NCBI GenBank assembly: GCA_027475525.1 | Contig: JAMWFC010000027.1 | Span: forward strand, 80,658 to 144,657 | From: Macrolepiota albuminosa | Lineage: Eukaryota > Basidiomycota > Agaricomycetes > Agaricales > Agaricaceae | Direction of reading: 5' to 3' | DNA: 64,000 bases | Shown here: positions 44,561 through 56,289 of the stretch, piece by piece | Numbering within the stretch: position 1 is the first letter of the stretch | Layout of the letters: each line of letters starts with the position of its first letter | The notes under the pieces: model-generated | Seen by the model: the letters and a program-made list of their open reading frames with translations, nothing else | What the model was told of the DNA's origin: nothing | Databases searched by the model: none | Position numbers and translations under genes: made by a program

Positions 44561-45090
44561 CTTGTTAACGGCACCCGAACTCACCATTTCGACTACAGTA
44601 CGTGCATTAAAGCCCCAGCTCGCGTGCGTATGCTCCAAGGACGACGCGGGGGCTAATGACAAGCTAACGGGAGCGACGCGGATGCCCGGGCGGGGTTTCG
44701 TCGTCAACTGTTACGTAGGACTTTTATCCGCACCCTGAACTGATTATTTCTATTCTAGGATATTAATAACATATGCAACTCGCGTGCGGACGCTTCAAGG
44801 ACGACGAGTGGGCCAAACGTAGGCTGTCTAAAAGCCAACGCGAGCGACGCTGATGCGTATTAGTGGCTGTCACGCGTGATTCGGACCATCACGGCGTGCC
44901 AGACATTGAACTCACAATTTCGATTTTAGGTCATGAAGAACCTCTTCACCTCGCGTGCGGACGCTCCAAGGACGACGAGGGGGGCCAACGTTGGCTGTTC
45001 AAGAGCCAAGGCGAGCGACGCTGATGCGTATAAGTGTTGTTACGCGTGACGCAGACCGTCACACTGTGCCAGACATTGCTCAACCTTGCT
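44555..45090 (+). repeat. Three tandem copies of a 160-171 base element with hairpin potential
   Basis: CTCGCGTGCGKAYGCTYCAA followed by GGACGACG starts at 44,619, 44,779 and 44,950. Each copy continues through a G-rich segment to GGGAGCGACGC or GCGAGCGACGC followed by GATGC. In the third copy TTGGCT and AGCCAA can pair around an eight-base loop, and CTCGC with GCGAG outside them. In the second GGCT/AGCC pair similarly. Conserved segments before each copy end in TTTCGAYTWYAG or TTCTAG, resembling 3' splice sites. The array ends about 50 bases before the small gene at 45,139. Confidence 0.75.
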
Positions 45091-45138
45091 CAAGCTGAAC
45101 TCTACACATTAAACGTCATTTTCGCCCTAACACCGTCC

Positions 45139-45551
45139 ATGAATCACTTGTCGACTTCCGATGAATCCTCCCACGCTGTTTCCCGGTCTGTCGACGACGA
45201 CTCGTCGAATAAATTCGAAAAAAGTGAAGGCAAAGGGACTGGTGTGGTTCAGGGTATGAAGTACGTACCTTCGTGCCTTTTTTTTGGCTCTATATGACTA
45301 ACATACGGCTAGGTCAGCGCGCGCGCTCGTTATTCGAGCATTCACGCGCTGCAAGGAGATGATGGGGAGGGTTAAGCTATTCAACAGGCAAGATCAGGTT
45401 CGTTGCCTGTTTTTAGCGTGTTACGCCGTATAGAACCTCTTTACAGGCCAGGAACTCGAAACCGCGTCGCACAGGGATGTACCTGTTCTTGTACGGCGGT
45501 CGTGTCGACGTCAACACGTTCTACGCGTACAGGGACGACGAAGATAAATGA
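45139..45551 (+). CDS. Small three-exon gene, 103 residues, unknown function
   Basis: Exons 45139-45260, 45313-45397 and 45447-45551 join in phase with GTACGT/GTTCGT donors and TAG/CAG acceptors. The N-terminal half is Ser/Asp-rich (NHLSTSDESSHAVSRSVDDD), followed by a basic helix-like part (ARALVIRAFTRCKEMMGRVK) and the C-terminus GMYLFLYGGRVDVNTFYAYR with an acidic end. No family recognised. The clean splicing, the in-phase exons and the fall in composition bias at the stop support a real gene. It follows the hairpin repeats and is the last gene of the CpG-rich block. Confidence 0.5.
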
Positions 45552-45828
45552 ACATTACAATTTTCGAATTTATACGTTTTTTTTTTACATTTACGGACTA
45601 TTTTTTTCGAATTATGCTTACGGACAGCAATACGTACAATCTATATACCGATATACACACAAATACGGTCTCGATTTCTCCCTATGTCGTGAGCTAGCCT
45701 GCACTGTATTGCCGCGCTGGCACGTCACGCTAGCGCTGTCACACTGGCACTGCCACGTCGCCTCCCATAACACCCAGCCGCGTAGACCTCGGTCTCGCCG
45801 TGCGTCGCAGCGGCCCATCCCCTTTGAT

Positions 45829-46114
45829 ATAAGCAGTCTGGAAACAGTGCTGAAGGGCCCACACTTGTCTGAATGGTAGCTCAAGAACCAGAGCACCTCA
45901 AGGGCTGAGAATAGTACTAACAGATAGTGTTGAAAGAATAGAAACAGTAAAATGAGAGAATGACAGAAGAAATAAGAGAATGAATGAAAGGAGATAACAG
46001 ATAGTGTTGAAAGAATAGAAACAGTAAAATGAGAGAATGACAGAAGAAATAAGAGAATGAATGAAAGGAGAGTAAAGAGATAAGGAGTGAAAGAAGGAAG
46101 AAATGAGGAGTCCC
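45829..46114 (-). repeat. Truncated LTR (family A)
   Basis: From AAGCAGTCTGGAAACAGTGC to GAGGAGTCCCCTGA the sequence is the 3' half of the reverse complement of the 54,159-54,676 LTR. The abrupt left edge is also the edge of the CpG-rich block. Confidence 0.8.
45918..46071. repeat. Exact 77-base tandem duplication
   Basis: Bases 45918-45994 equal 45995-46071, exactly 77, inside the LTR fragment. Other copies of this LTR have only one copy of the segment. Confidence 0.96.
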
Positions 46115-46449
46115 CTGATAGCAGGTGACAGCTCCTGTTGCCTACTGTGACCCTTTTCATCAACCTCCATGGATTGATGTGTGGATTGTAGTGCTGGCCC
46201 CCTTCTGTTGGCCAGATAGAGCCACCACCTGTAGCACTTGAGGCACCATCATTGTAGGCTGTCCCTGTGGCATCACCATGCTCTAGCCCTGCCCAGATCC
46301 ACATGTTTGCTGCATCATAGACATGGGCATAGGCATAGGCATAAAGAATATGGGCATTTGCCCCTGCAAGTACATTTGTGCTGATGACACCAACTGTGGT
46401 TGAAAGCGCTGACTGCTAGTAGTAAAACATCATCTCCAGTGTCTGGCAT

Positions 46450-47045
46450 GTGTAAAGTGCAAAGCGTTCTTGCAGAGTCTTGGTGTGCTCAAAACAATAA
46501 AATGTTCACTAGGTGCTAGTAATTAGTGCTCCTAATGCTACCTAGCAAACTGTAAGTGCTGTGATTCTAACAAAGATTTGACAAAAAGACAAGATAGTGC
46601 AATGTAAATGTGCCTGTTGTTGGCACCATAGATAACAAAGACAATATAGATGCTGCAAGCACCTAACTCCCTAGAAACATCAAGTCAAACTAGCAAGATT
46701 TAAACAGTGAGGGTAACTAGGTTCCAATTTATTGCTATTTACATGTCCAGTAGCTATCTTTTATATTATAATTTAAAAATTAGTCTATCTGCAGTGCTAT
46801 CAATTAGTGCCTCTCCTCATGGCTACAGCTAATGGAAACCTGTCAATAGCAACCAACAGCACATGGATGATGGTGACTAATGGTGTAATAGCCTATTGAC
46901 TATAGTGACTCTAAAACTACTTAAAATTATATGAGTCTGCTCACTTATTATCCCAAGTCTGATTGGCCAGGATGTCCTGGTGTATGGTCAGAAAAACCTC
47001 AACAGATGTTATAATCTATAAGTGCTATTTCTGGTGCTAAACATT
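46450..47045 (-). repeat. LTR-like repeat (family C), decayed
   Basis: Shares blocks with the reverse complement of 60,480-61,075, for example GCCTCTCCTCAT, CCTGTCAATRGCAACC, GCACATGGATGATGG and the GGCACCATAGATAACAAAGAC area. Few CG dinucleotides remain. Ends and target duplication could not be fixed by eye. Confidence 0.55.
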
Positions 47046-47805
47046 ATTCCTACTTCCAATAGGCAATAGTATCAGGCTTTAGTATATCTAGTTCCATCAT
47101 TGTCAATTCTTTATATTTCTGATGGCAGTGCCTCAACAAATAGCAGTGCCCAATGCTATCCTCTTTGGACTAATCAGAGTTTGGTCCAAACCACCTCCTC
47201 ATAGTCATGCTAGTGTTATTTCTTTGTAGTCTTGAGTCCTTGAAGTCAATAAATGGCAAATAATAATTGAAACTGTTGAGTAGAGCCTGCATTGAGAAGC
47301 TATAGCCAAAGATATTCTGAGTTCAAGACAATAACCTGAGTCTTTAGATTGACAAGTGTTGGTAGGCCTACATTGTCTCTTGATGTGCTGAGTCCAATCA
47401 GAAGCCTATGAGCACTCTCATCTGCAAGTATGGAAAGAAACTTCTCATACTTTCTGCCTGCTCTCCCTCAATGGAGCTCTGCAAGCTCTAGTTATTCCTT
47501 GTAGATTGCTATGCATATAGTGCTGCCAACATTGCTGAGTACTATTGTGCACTGTTGATGTCAGAAAAAATTCAAGTTTGATGGTATATACTAGCACTTA
47601 CATCACTTACTTCTCTATTTGGAGAAGTTACACTATTCTCCATCAGGCATTAGTGACTCCTTTTCTTTTCTACAGTGCTCTGCAATCCAAGATACCTATC
47701 CAATATAGCCAACTGCATGCACACCTCATGTGGCTCCCATATGATATCTCTCATGCTTCACCATACTTTGTACTGTGGCCTATTAAGTCCTTGACAACTA
47801 CACTG
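47046..47805. other. Decayed transposon-like sequence
   Basis: CpG-poor, with only short broken frames on both strands. No domain could be named with confidence. Confidence 0.3.
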
Positions 47806-47867
47806 ACTCAAAAAGCTGCCCCAATGTTTGGCTTTTTTGAAAAAATTCACATAGTGTGCAACAATTA
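47806..47867. repeat. Orphan end of Tc1 family 2
   Basis: CACTGACTCAAAAAGCTGCC and the following ~40 bases match the inverted right end at 10,720-10,768. The family-1 element begins immediately after it, so family 1 again abuts family 2, as at 9,665. Confidence 0.7.
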
Positions 47868-49412
47868 CAGTGGCTCAACAAAGTGTCTCAATGTTTTATA
47901 GTTTTTGAAAGATGGCATTGGCATGTAGGAATGGAAGTATGTAAAATTCTGAATGAATTATATAAAATACTATGGCATTGTAGCTACAGATCACATCTAG
48001 GACTATGTAATCTGGATCAAAACTGATGGAGTAATGGCATTTCAAAATATTCACTCATTGGGACACTTTTTTGAGCATCTCTAATTTTAGTATCTAGTAC
48101 TTTTTATGTCCTCCATTTGCTTTAATAACTGCTTGAATCCTTCTAGGCATGCTTTCTATCAGTCCTTGGCATACTTCTGATGGTATTTTATTCCACTCCT
48201 TTGCAATCCTCTCCTATAATTCATGCATACCATGAGGAGATATTTCATACTGTGTAAGCTGCTTCTTGAGGTACTCCCAGAAGTGTTAAATAGGGTTGAG
48301 ATCAGGGGATTGTGCTGGCCACCAGAGGACATCAAAGTTATTGTCTTCAAACCACTTGTTAGCTCTTTTAAAGTTGTGTTTGGGGTCATTGTCCTATTGA
48401 AAATAGTGGGTGCCCTCCTCCATCTCTAACTTCTTGAAACTCTCTTTTGCTCCATCATCCAAAATATCACAGTACTGCTCTGCATCTAAGATCCCCGCCA
48501 TTTCTAACAGCTTTCCTACCCCATTCCAACCCATACAGCCCCATACCATGAGATTATTCCATCCTCTATGATTCACAGTAAATGTAGTTGTTTGGTCTGA
48601 AATGCCTTCTCCTCATAGCCTCAACACATACTGCTTCCCATCTGACCCAATCCTGTTGATCTTTGTCCCATCAGTCCTCCACAGTCTAGTTCTAATGCTC
48701 CTGAGCCCATTTAAGTCATAATTGCCAATGTCTAGCTGTAAGCATAGGAACTTTCCTCTTTATAGCAGACCAATACCCCTCATTCTTCACATTCTAGACA
48801 GTCTGAGGAGAGACAGGGTTGAAGTGGATGTTGTTGATAAAATTGGTGGCCTGGACAGCTGTATCAAGTCTCCTAGTTGAGATTTGTTGAACAATAGCCT
48901 GTTTATCATGTGGAGTAAGCTTAGCAGGACAGCCTCTAAAATGGTTTTCTTTGCCCACCTCCAACTCTCTACCAATCCTAACAATAGTAGACTTCCATAG
49001 ACCAGTTTTAGCCTCAATCTAGCACAGAGAATACCCTTCAGCAAGAAGAGAAGCAACAGCAGAGCATTGTGCAGAAGGAGTAATTTCATGATGGTAGTTT
49101 AAGGCCAAGATGTGGTTCAACCCAGCTTGAACCACTCCAAAATATATCCAAACATGGTCTCATGACTTTGTTTATGTTCCCACATGCACCTTACTCTTTA
49201 TTTCTGAGTAAAATAGGGATAAACCTGCAAAGTTAGAGATGCTCAAAAAAGTGTCCCAATGAGTGAATATTTTGAAATGGCCATTATTCCATCAGTTGTG
49301 ATCCAGATCCAGATTACATAATTCTAGATGCAATTTGTAGCTAGGATGCCATAGTATTTTACATGATTTATTCAGAAGTTTAAGTACTTCCATTCCTACA
49401 TGCCAATGCAAT
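47868..49412 (-). mobile_element. Tc1/mariner element family 1, near full length, inactive
   Basis: Long inverted repeats lie at 47,868-48,088 and 49,230-49,412; the right one lacks its outer ~40 bases. Between them the minus strand holds the transposase in broken frames. N-terminal helix-turn-helix parts are readable (RIGRELEVGKENHFRGCPAKL). NLMVWGCMGWNGVGK follows in the 48576-48394 frame, and QSPDLNP-like positions appear in frame-shifted form near 48,310. Many stops are present. It is the same family as the truncated copy at 8.6-9.7 kb. Confidence 0.8.
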
Positions 49413-51580
49413 AGTATAGTCATGGTAAAGAGGCTAAGATCAAAGAGACTGCACAACAGAGACCAAAGTGCATGCCAAGCAGAAAACTGGAGGAGCAATG
49501 GATGAGGCCTGGGCTCTGCTAGGACCCAACATGAGCACAGATAACTAGAGCCTAGATAGAGTTGCCTGAAGCAGTACATGGGGGATCTCACCCCTCTTGA
49601 ATATAGCTTTTCATGAAACAAATGGATGGCAAATAAGGTAAAAATACAACCAAGATGAACTTACTGGGTTTTCAGACAACAGATAATCCTGGTGTGCCCC
49701 TCTGCTGGATTGGGAAAGTTTAGGTGACATTGTATTTATGATAGATAGTGCCATACAGCAATCCTGCTTAAGTCTGCAGCCCTAAAAGCTACAGACATTG
49801 CCCAAAACACCACAACCTGACATACTAAGAGATAGAACAATATATTGGAAAGACACAGACAGCATCAGTAACAGCCCCTCTCAAGTAGAGGAAGACTCTA
49901 GCTCTACCATCAGTCAAGACCTTGATGAGAACCAGAGAAGGTTTGGAGATGGAGGCAAGCTGGCCTCCTACAAGAGAACCAGATATATACCCCAACTCTT
50001 GAGCAGAAGAAACAATATGGAGAGTAGATGAAACAATCATAGAAGGCTCTCAGCTCAGACTATAGAAGAGGCAGCTAGATAGTCAGACACTGTGGACTCC
50101 CTGACAAAGAAAAACAAATACAATACAATTTGAGATAGACCTAGAGAGGTCACACCTGAACAAGGGAGACCTGAGAGAGTAAGGAAGACTGGAAAGACCA
50201 AAAGAGGAGCAATAAGAATAGCTATGCTCAACATGAAAGGTGGAGACTCAGCAGCTACCAAAGATAAATAGAACAAGATGTGCCAATTAATTAGGGAATA
50301 GAAAATTGATATACTAGCATTACAGGAAACACATACATATGAACAAGACTCTAGAAGAGTCACTAAATGCACTTTTTAAAAAGCAGATAATGATATTGTC
50401 CAACTTAGATGATATACAACCCAATGCAAAGAGAGTAGCTTTCATAGTAAATAAAAACAGCAGTAGATGGGAGGATGTCAAGACAGCAAACCTGATACTA
50501 GGCAGAGCAATAATGCTGGAAGTGCAGTGATTTGACAACAAAATGCTGAGATGCATAAACAAATATACACTGAACAACTACAAAAAGAATGAAAAATTCA
50601 AAGATTTGAGGCTCTACTGGACTGTAAGCAGCAATGGCCCAAAGCCTCAGATACTCCTAAGTGACATGAACCTAGTTGAGGATGCCCTAGACAGGCTACC
50701 AGCCTATGAAGACAACTAGATGGCAGTTAGTGCTCTTGTAGAGCTGAAAACACAGTTGAATCTAGCCAACAGCTGTAGAAGAACTTACTTCACAAAGATT
50801 GACTTCTCCTTCTATATGCAAGGGAGGCCATTCCAATCAAGACTAGATAGAATATACATTGCTGAGTACCTACTCAATTTTGCAAACAATTGGAAAATAG
50901 AGTACACTGCAGTAAACACAGATTACCTGTTGGTCTCCACAAATATTGTACATCCAAGGCAGCCCTGGATTGGCAAAGGCAGGTATGCCATACTAATAAG
51001 CCTACTGGATGACAAGAATCTAATTGATAAGCTGGAGGAAATAGAAATGCTAAGCCAGGGACTCTAGAGTCCTTGGATCAGGATAGATCTGAGAATGACA
51101 ATCCACAAACAATACACAAAGCCCTCAAAGACAAAATGCTCACATTGATATGGGACTTCTCCAAGACAAGGATACCAAAGATAAAGAAGGGACTGGAGGT
51201 GCTGAGAAGAGAACAGAGAAAGAGCAGCTGGGTTTTGACATAGTACAAATGCTGACAATGGTGTTTAATGATATAAAGGAAAATAGAATGATGAAGGGTG
51301 CTAAATTTGCTGAGGGGTGGATGTGCCCCATATATAAAAAAAGTAACAAAACTGAGGCTGGTAACTATAGACCCATTACAGTCCTGAATATGGACTATAA
51401 AATCCTGACAAAAATCTTTTCAGAAAGGATAAGTAAAGTTGCCCAAAGCCTGATCCATGTAAACCAAGCAGGCTTTATAATGGGCAGAAAAATTGAGGAC
51501 CAAATGGAACTGGCTTACCTCATAGTAAGAAGATGCAAAGAGACAGATGAGAATGGCATGATAGTCTGCCTGTCAGGGGA

Positions 51581-52020
51581 CTTCTCATTTCTTCCTTCTT
51601 TCACTCCTTTCATTCATTTCCTTATTTCTTCTATCATTCTCTCATGTTGCTGTTTCTATTCTCTCAACACTATCTCCCAGTGTGGGCCCTTCAGCACCGC
51701 TTCCAGACTGCTTATATAAGCCAGAGTTTGCCTTTCTGACTTCTAAAGTCCAAAGTTTTCCTGCCTTGTTTGCACAGTTGTTTGGTTAGTCAATTTTAGA
51801 GTTTTTTAAGGTTTTGTTGTACTGTATAGTTGTTTCCCATGCTTCAGAAGCCCCAGAAGCGTCCAACCTGGCATAGGGAATCCCTAGACTTGTTCTCTTT
51901 GGATCTCCCTCTGCCAGGTGAGTAGTTATTATGATATTGTCAGTACATACTCTAATACACTTTGGATCTCCCTCTGCCAGCTGTGTGACTGAGCCACAGC
52001 CTCTAGAGGTTGCTCTTACA
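51581..52020 (+). repeat. Solo LTR, family A (older copy)
   Basis: TGTCAGGGGACTTCTCATTT...GTTGCTCTTACA, 440 bases, flanked on both sides by CTGCC (51,576-51,580 and 52,021-52,025). It cuts the reverse transcriptase in the VCLDQEKAY block (motif A). It has lost most CG sites present in the 54,159 copy. Confidence 0.92.
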
Positions 52021-53123
52021 CTGCCTTGACCAAGAGAAGGCATATAATAGGATACTACATCCTTTCCTATAGGCATCTCTAAGATACCTTGATCTTGGAG
52101 AAAATCAATCTGCTTGGGCAGCGGTCATAGATGAAATCATACAAGGCAGCATTATGAAGAAATGGCAAAAAGTAGAAGGGGACATCTTCTGCAATACCTT
52201 CTTACAGAATCTGGATGTTGATGCAAGAACAAGGGAGAATGGTCTCCCACCATTTCTATGAATAATGATCAGAACAGCAAGGAAAGTACAGTTCTGCCCA
52301 CTAGCAATATGACAGACAGCCTCTGAAAGAGCAAATGCCCATCTGGTTCTACCTAAGCTTAAAAGGAATAAAGAATCTAAAGTGGAACTCTCCCCAAGCA
52401 ATATGCCAAAGGGTGACACATAAAGTACAGACAATGGGTGAAATGCTAGAGCTTGCTAATAAGATAGACCCAACCCTAAACCCTAGACACAATTCAAGAC
52501 ACAACTATGCCTGTTGGCTATGTCAGGAAATGAGGAGTCTGAGGTGTGAAGACCTACATAAGTGTTGTGAGAGTACAAAAGAATGGATCAACAAACTTGG
52601 ATGCAAATGGTTGCTAAGGGAGCAGCCTATTAGAAGAGCCCTCACAGTCAAAGAGGAGGAAATCATAGAACAAGCTGGTAGACTCCTCTTCAACCTAGAA
52701 ATAGTGATAGAAACTCTCTAAAGAATGGTTTTAGGGTTTTTGCCCCACCTGTAGCAGCAATGAAGACATTGAATGTAGATTACTCAAGATACAGCCAGTC
52801 ACCCCTCTCACTGATAGAGGTATATACAGACAGATACTGCATGAGAAATGGATCTGTAGATGCAGTGGCTAGAGCAGGAGTTTGGTTTAGACAAGAAGAT
52901 GAGAGAAATGAATCTACAAGACTACCAGAGAACCTGCAACAAACAAATAATATGGGGAAGGCACTGGCTATACTAAGGGCAGCCAACATAGCCCTGAAAG
53001 ACCAACCCCTGAAAGTCCTAAGTGATTCTAAACTGATACTAGACAGTCTAACAAGGTACCTAAGAAAGAACAAAAACAACAGATGGGTCAGGATAGCAAA
53101 CCAAGACCTTATGAGAGCACTAG

Positions 53124-53642
53124 TATAAGGGCAACCTCTGGAGGCTATGGCTCAGTCACACAGCTGGCAGAGGGAGATTCAAAGTGTATTAGAGTATATA
53201 CTGACAATATCATAATAACTACTCACCTGACAGAGGAAGATCCAAAGAGAAGAAGTCTAGGGATTTCCTATGCCAGATTGGATGCTTCTGGGGCCTCTGA
53301 AGCATGGAAAACAACTGTACAGTACAACAAAACCTTAAAAATTTGAAAATTGCCTAAACAAACAAGTGCACAAACAAGGCAGGAAAACTCTAGACTTTGG
53401 AGGTCAGAAAGGCAAACTCCAGCTTATATAATTGGTCTGGAAGTGGTACTGAAGGGCCCACACTTGTCTGGATGATAGCTAAAGAATCAGAGCACCTCAA
53501 GAGCTGAGAATAGTACCAATAGATAGTGTTGAAAGAGTAGAAGCAGTAAAGTAAAAGAATGACAGCAAAAATAAGAGAATGAATAAAGAGAGAGTCAAGG
53601 AATGAAGAGTGAAAGCAGGAAGAAATGAGGAGTCCCCTGACA
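53124..53642 (-). repeat. Solo LTR, family A, inverted
   Basis: TATAAGGGCAACCTCTGGAG...GGAGTCCCCTGACA, 519 bases, flanked by ACTAG (53,119-53,123 and 53,643-53,647). The first dinucleotide is TA instead of TG, a transition. It interrupts the RNase H domain between MRALV and ATLKSRSG. Confidence 0.92.
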
Positions 53643-54158
53643 ACTAGTAGCCACACTAAAAAGTAGGTCAGGAATAACCATCCTTGAGAAGGTCAAAGGA
53701 CATGCCAGTATAAAAGGCAATGATGTTGAAGACTTAGATGCCAGGACTACCACACAACTACATACTTGCTATTCATGTGACCTTGGTTCATTTTTCTTAC
53801 CACTGGTGTTTTGTATTTCTTATCCACTGAATACAAAATGCCAGGTATGTACTTACTTACATTCCCTTAATAAATTATCCACTGAATACAAAATGCCAGC
53901 CTGATTATTAGGTCTGAGTCTACATGAACATAAGTCTGTTAACTCTGCATATTATCAGCTGCAACAAATGATGGAGCAGATAGACTGGCAGGAGAAGGTG
54001 TAAGAAAACAGGCCCCAGACCAAGTCAGTACAGAAATCTCTGAAGACTTTGCTGTGCTGGGGGCAAAACTAACAACAAGCTCACAAGCACAAATTTATAG
54101 AGGTATGCTAGAGCAGAGACCTGCCCCACTCAGGAGAGGGACTGAAACCCACTTGGAC

Positions 54159-54676
54159 TGTCAGGGGACTCCTCATTTCTTTCTTCTTTCACTCTTTATT
54201 TCTTCACTCTCCTTTCATTCACTTCCTTATTTCTTCTATCATTCTCTCATTTTGCTGTTACTACTTTTTCAACACTATCTGTTAGTACTATTCTCAACCT
54301 TTGAGGTGCTCTGGTTCTTTAGCTATCACTCAGACAAGTGTGGGCCCTTCAGCACTGCTCCAGGCTGCTTAGATAAGCCGGAGTTTGCCTTTCTGACTTC
54401 TAAAGTCCGGAGTTTTCCTCCCTTGTTTGCACACTTGTTTGGTTAGTCAATTTTCGAGTTTTTAAGGTTTTGTTGTACTGTACAGTTGTTTCCCACGCTT
54501 CAGAGGCCCCAGAAGCGTCCAACCTGGCATAGGGAATCCCCAGACTTGTTCTCTTTGGATCTCCCTCTGCCAGGTGAGTAGCTACCTTGATATTGTCAGT
54601 ATATACTCTAATACACTTTGGATCTCCCTCTGCCAGCCGTGTGACTGAGCCACAGCCTCTAGAGGTCGCCCTTACA
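54159..54676 (+). repeat. Solo LTR, family A (youngest copy)
   Basis: TGTCAGGGGACTCCTCATTT...GGTCGCCCTTACA, 518 bases, flanked by TGGAC (54,154-54,158 and 54,677-54,681). It keeps CG dinucleotides (GTCCGGAGTTTTCC, AGCGTCCAACC) that read TpG or CpA in the other copies. It interrupts the LINE between the RNase H and zinc-finger regions. Confidence 0.95.
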
Positions 54677-55548
54677 TGGACATGACAAGGTAGATGGTAA
54701 AGGAAGTGAACAACAAGCTACTGACAGATGAAAAAATATAGACCTCACTAAGAGACAAAGACCTGACCTGAGAAACAAGGGCCTACCTGTGGAGAACTAT
54801 GCACAATGGCTACAAGGTGGAGAAGTACTAGGACAATGTATCAAATTTTGAGAGACAAGCAGTCTGCAAATCATGTGATGGAGTGCTGGAATCCATGGAA
54901 CATATTCTGACAGAATGCAAGAGGTCAGATCAAGAGGCAATATGGAACCTAATCAAGAAATTATATAAGGTGAGAGGTATTGAGTTTACAAAACCATTAC
55001 TTGGCAGCCAGCTAGGCTGTGCTATTATAATATACAAAAAAGGAAAAAACAGGGCTAGTGCAAATAGATTTTCAAAGATAGTGGTATCCAAAGCATCTAG
55101 AATGATTTGAAAGATTAGATGTGAATGGAAGATAGCATGAGAATTGGACCCTGAAAGAATAATCATCAAGAAGGAAGCAAACAGCAGACTAAGGAAAGCA
55201 CTAGCACAGAGACTAAAAATAGACTGCCTCTTGATGGATGCATCCCATTTTAGTAAGAAGGCAAGAGAGGTGAAGATAGCTAGAAACATCTGGAGAAACT
55301 TCTTACTAAGTGGAATAGACCTTCTTAAGTCATGGAGAAAAGCAACCAGGGTTTTAGTAGGTATTGAATGACCTGAGCCCCACACAAAGTGCATGAATGC
55401 ATTTCCTGCAGAGTAGCTCCATACTTGATTGGCTAGTAAGACAGATATTGTGTATTTATGTAAATATCCATGGGAGATGAGGTTGACTTTGTGAACTGTC
55501 TACCCCTCTGTGATGATAACCACCAAAGAAAAAAAAACTGTTTGACAC

Positions 55549-56289
55549 TGTCACGACCCCTCCTCTCCGGATCCACCCCGGGATACCCCCGGAACACCAT
55601 CTGGGACCCTCCCTCCGACCCCACAGGACACGCCCCACTACACAACCACTGACACCGCCATCACGTGCATCAAGGGCCGCCATCAGCTGCCATCAGCCCT
55701 GATCAACAATCGGATCACGCGACTCGCTTCTGGCCATCATGCATCACGCATCACAGCTCCCTCCATGCCATCGCGCACCCCACCCACGCGATCCAAGTGT
55801 ACAGTCCCTGCCCGCTACTCAATGGCTCCCGGAACCCATCCCAGACACCCCGGAACACCGAGACCCGGTCCTGTAGTACTTATAGCGTAGTCCCCCGTTG
55901 TATTTGATAGTCTTGATATTGCATTAACTTGGATTACTTGAATTGTTGCGTGCCCTCTGCTTGACTGGTACGCATTGACTGGCACGCTTTGACTGGCATG
56001 CTTGAATAACCACATGCTCTAAGTTTGGTACGCACTTCGCGACTTTTAATTTGTTAACCCGGTCTTGTCTTAGAACCCCCGGTTCACGACTCGACCTTCA
56101 CCCCACCCTCAGCTACCCAAAACCCAAAACCTCCGGACCAAGTTCTCCCTCCCAGGATTACCCCTGTCCACGTCTTGAACCCCGGAGTCCTAGCCCCAGA
56201 GTTCCAGACACCCGAGTATCTGTGGATCAAGTTCACATTGTAAGGGCGATTGCTTTCCCGGAAAGCCCCCGACTCAGCAGAACCTGACA
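55549..56289 (+). repeat. Solo LTR, family B, in the copia 3' LTR
   Basis: TGTCACGACCCCTCCTCTCC...CAGCAGAACCTGACA, 741 bases, GC- and CpG-rich. The flank GACAC (55,544-55,548) recurs as AACAC at 56,290-56,294. The intact copia LTR at 63,365 reads GTTTGACACAAGACT at this place, so the target duplication is confirmed by comparison. Confidence 0.9.

Larger units (their letters stand above)
50200..55380 (+). mobile_element. LINE (non-LTR retrotransposon) with RNase H, broken and invaded
   Basis: Parts appear in LINE order. An AP-endonuclease N-terminus lies at about 50,215-50,720 (ILALQETHTYEQDSRR). Reverse transcriptase lies at about 51,290-51,580 (PIYKKSNKTEAGNYRPITVL, NQAGFIMGRKIEDQ) and resumes after a solo LTR at 52,026 (DQEKAYNRI). 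RNase H lies at 52,760-53,118 (SLIEVYTDRYCMRNGS, LKVLSDSKLILDSL) and resumes after another LTR (KVKGHASIKGND). The zinc-finger-like C-terminus is at 54,740-55,370 (CKSCDGVLESMEHILTECKR). Three solo LTRs sit in it at 51,581, 53,124 and 54,159, each with a 5-base target duplication. Many stops make it dead. RNase H after the reverse transcriptase fits fungal Tad/Deceiver-like lineages. Confidence 0.85.

Noticed and set aside
51898..51990. Possible CRISPR-like direct repeat (TTTGGATCTCCCTCTGCCAG twice)
   Set aside because: Only two copies, 63 bases apart, found in every family A LTR of a eukaryotic genome; an internal LTR repeat.
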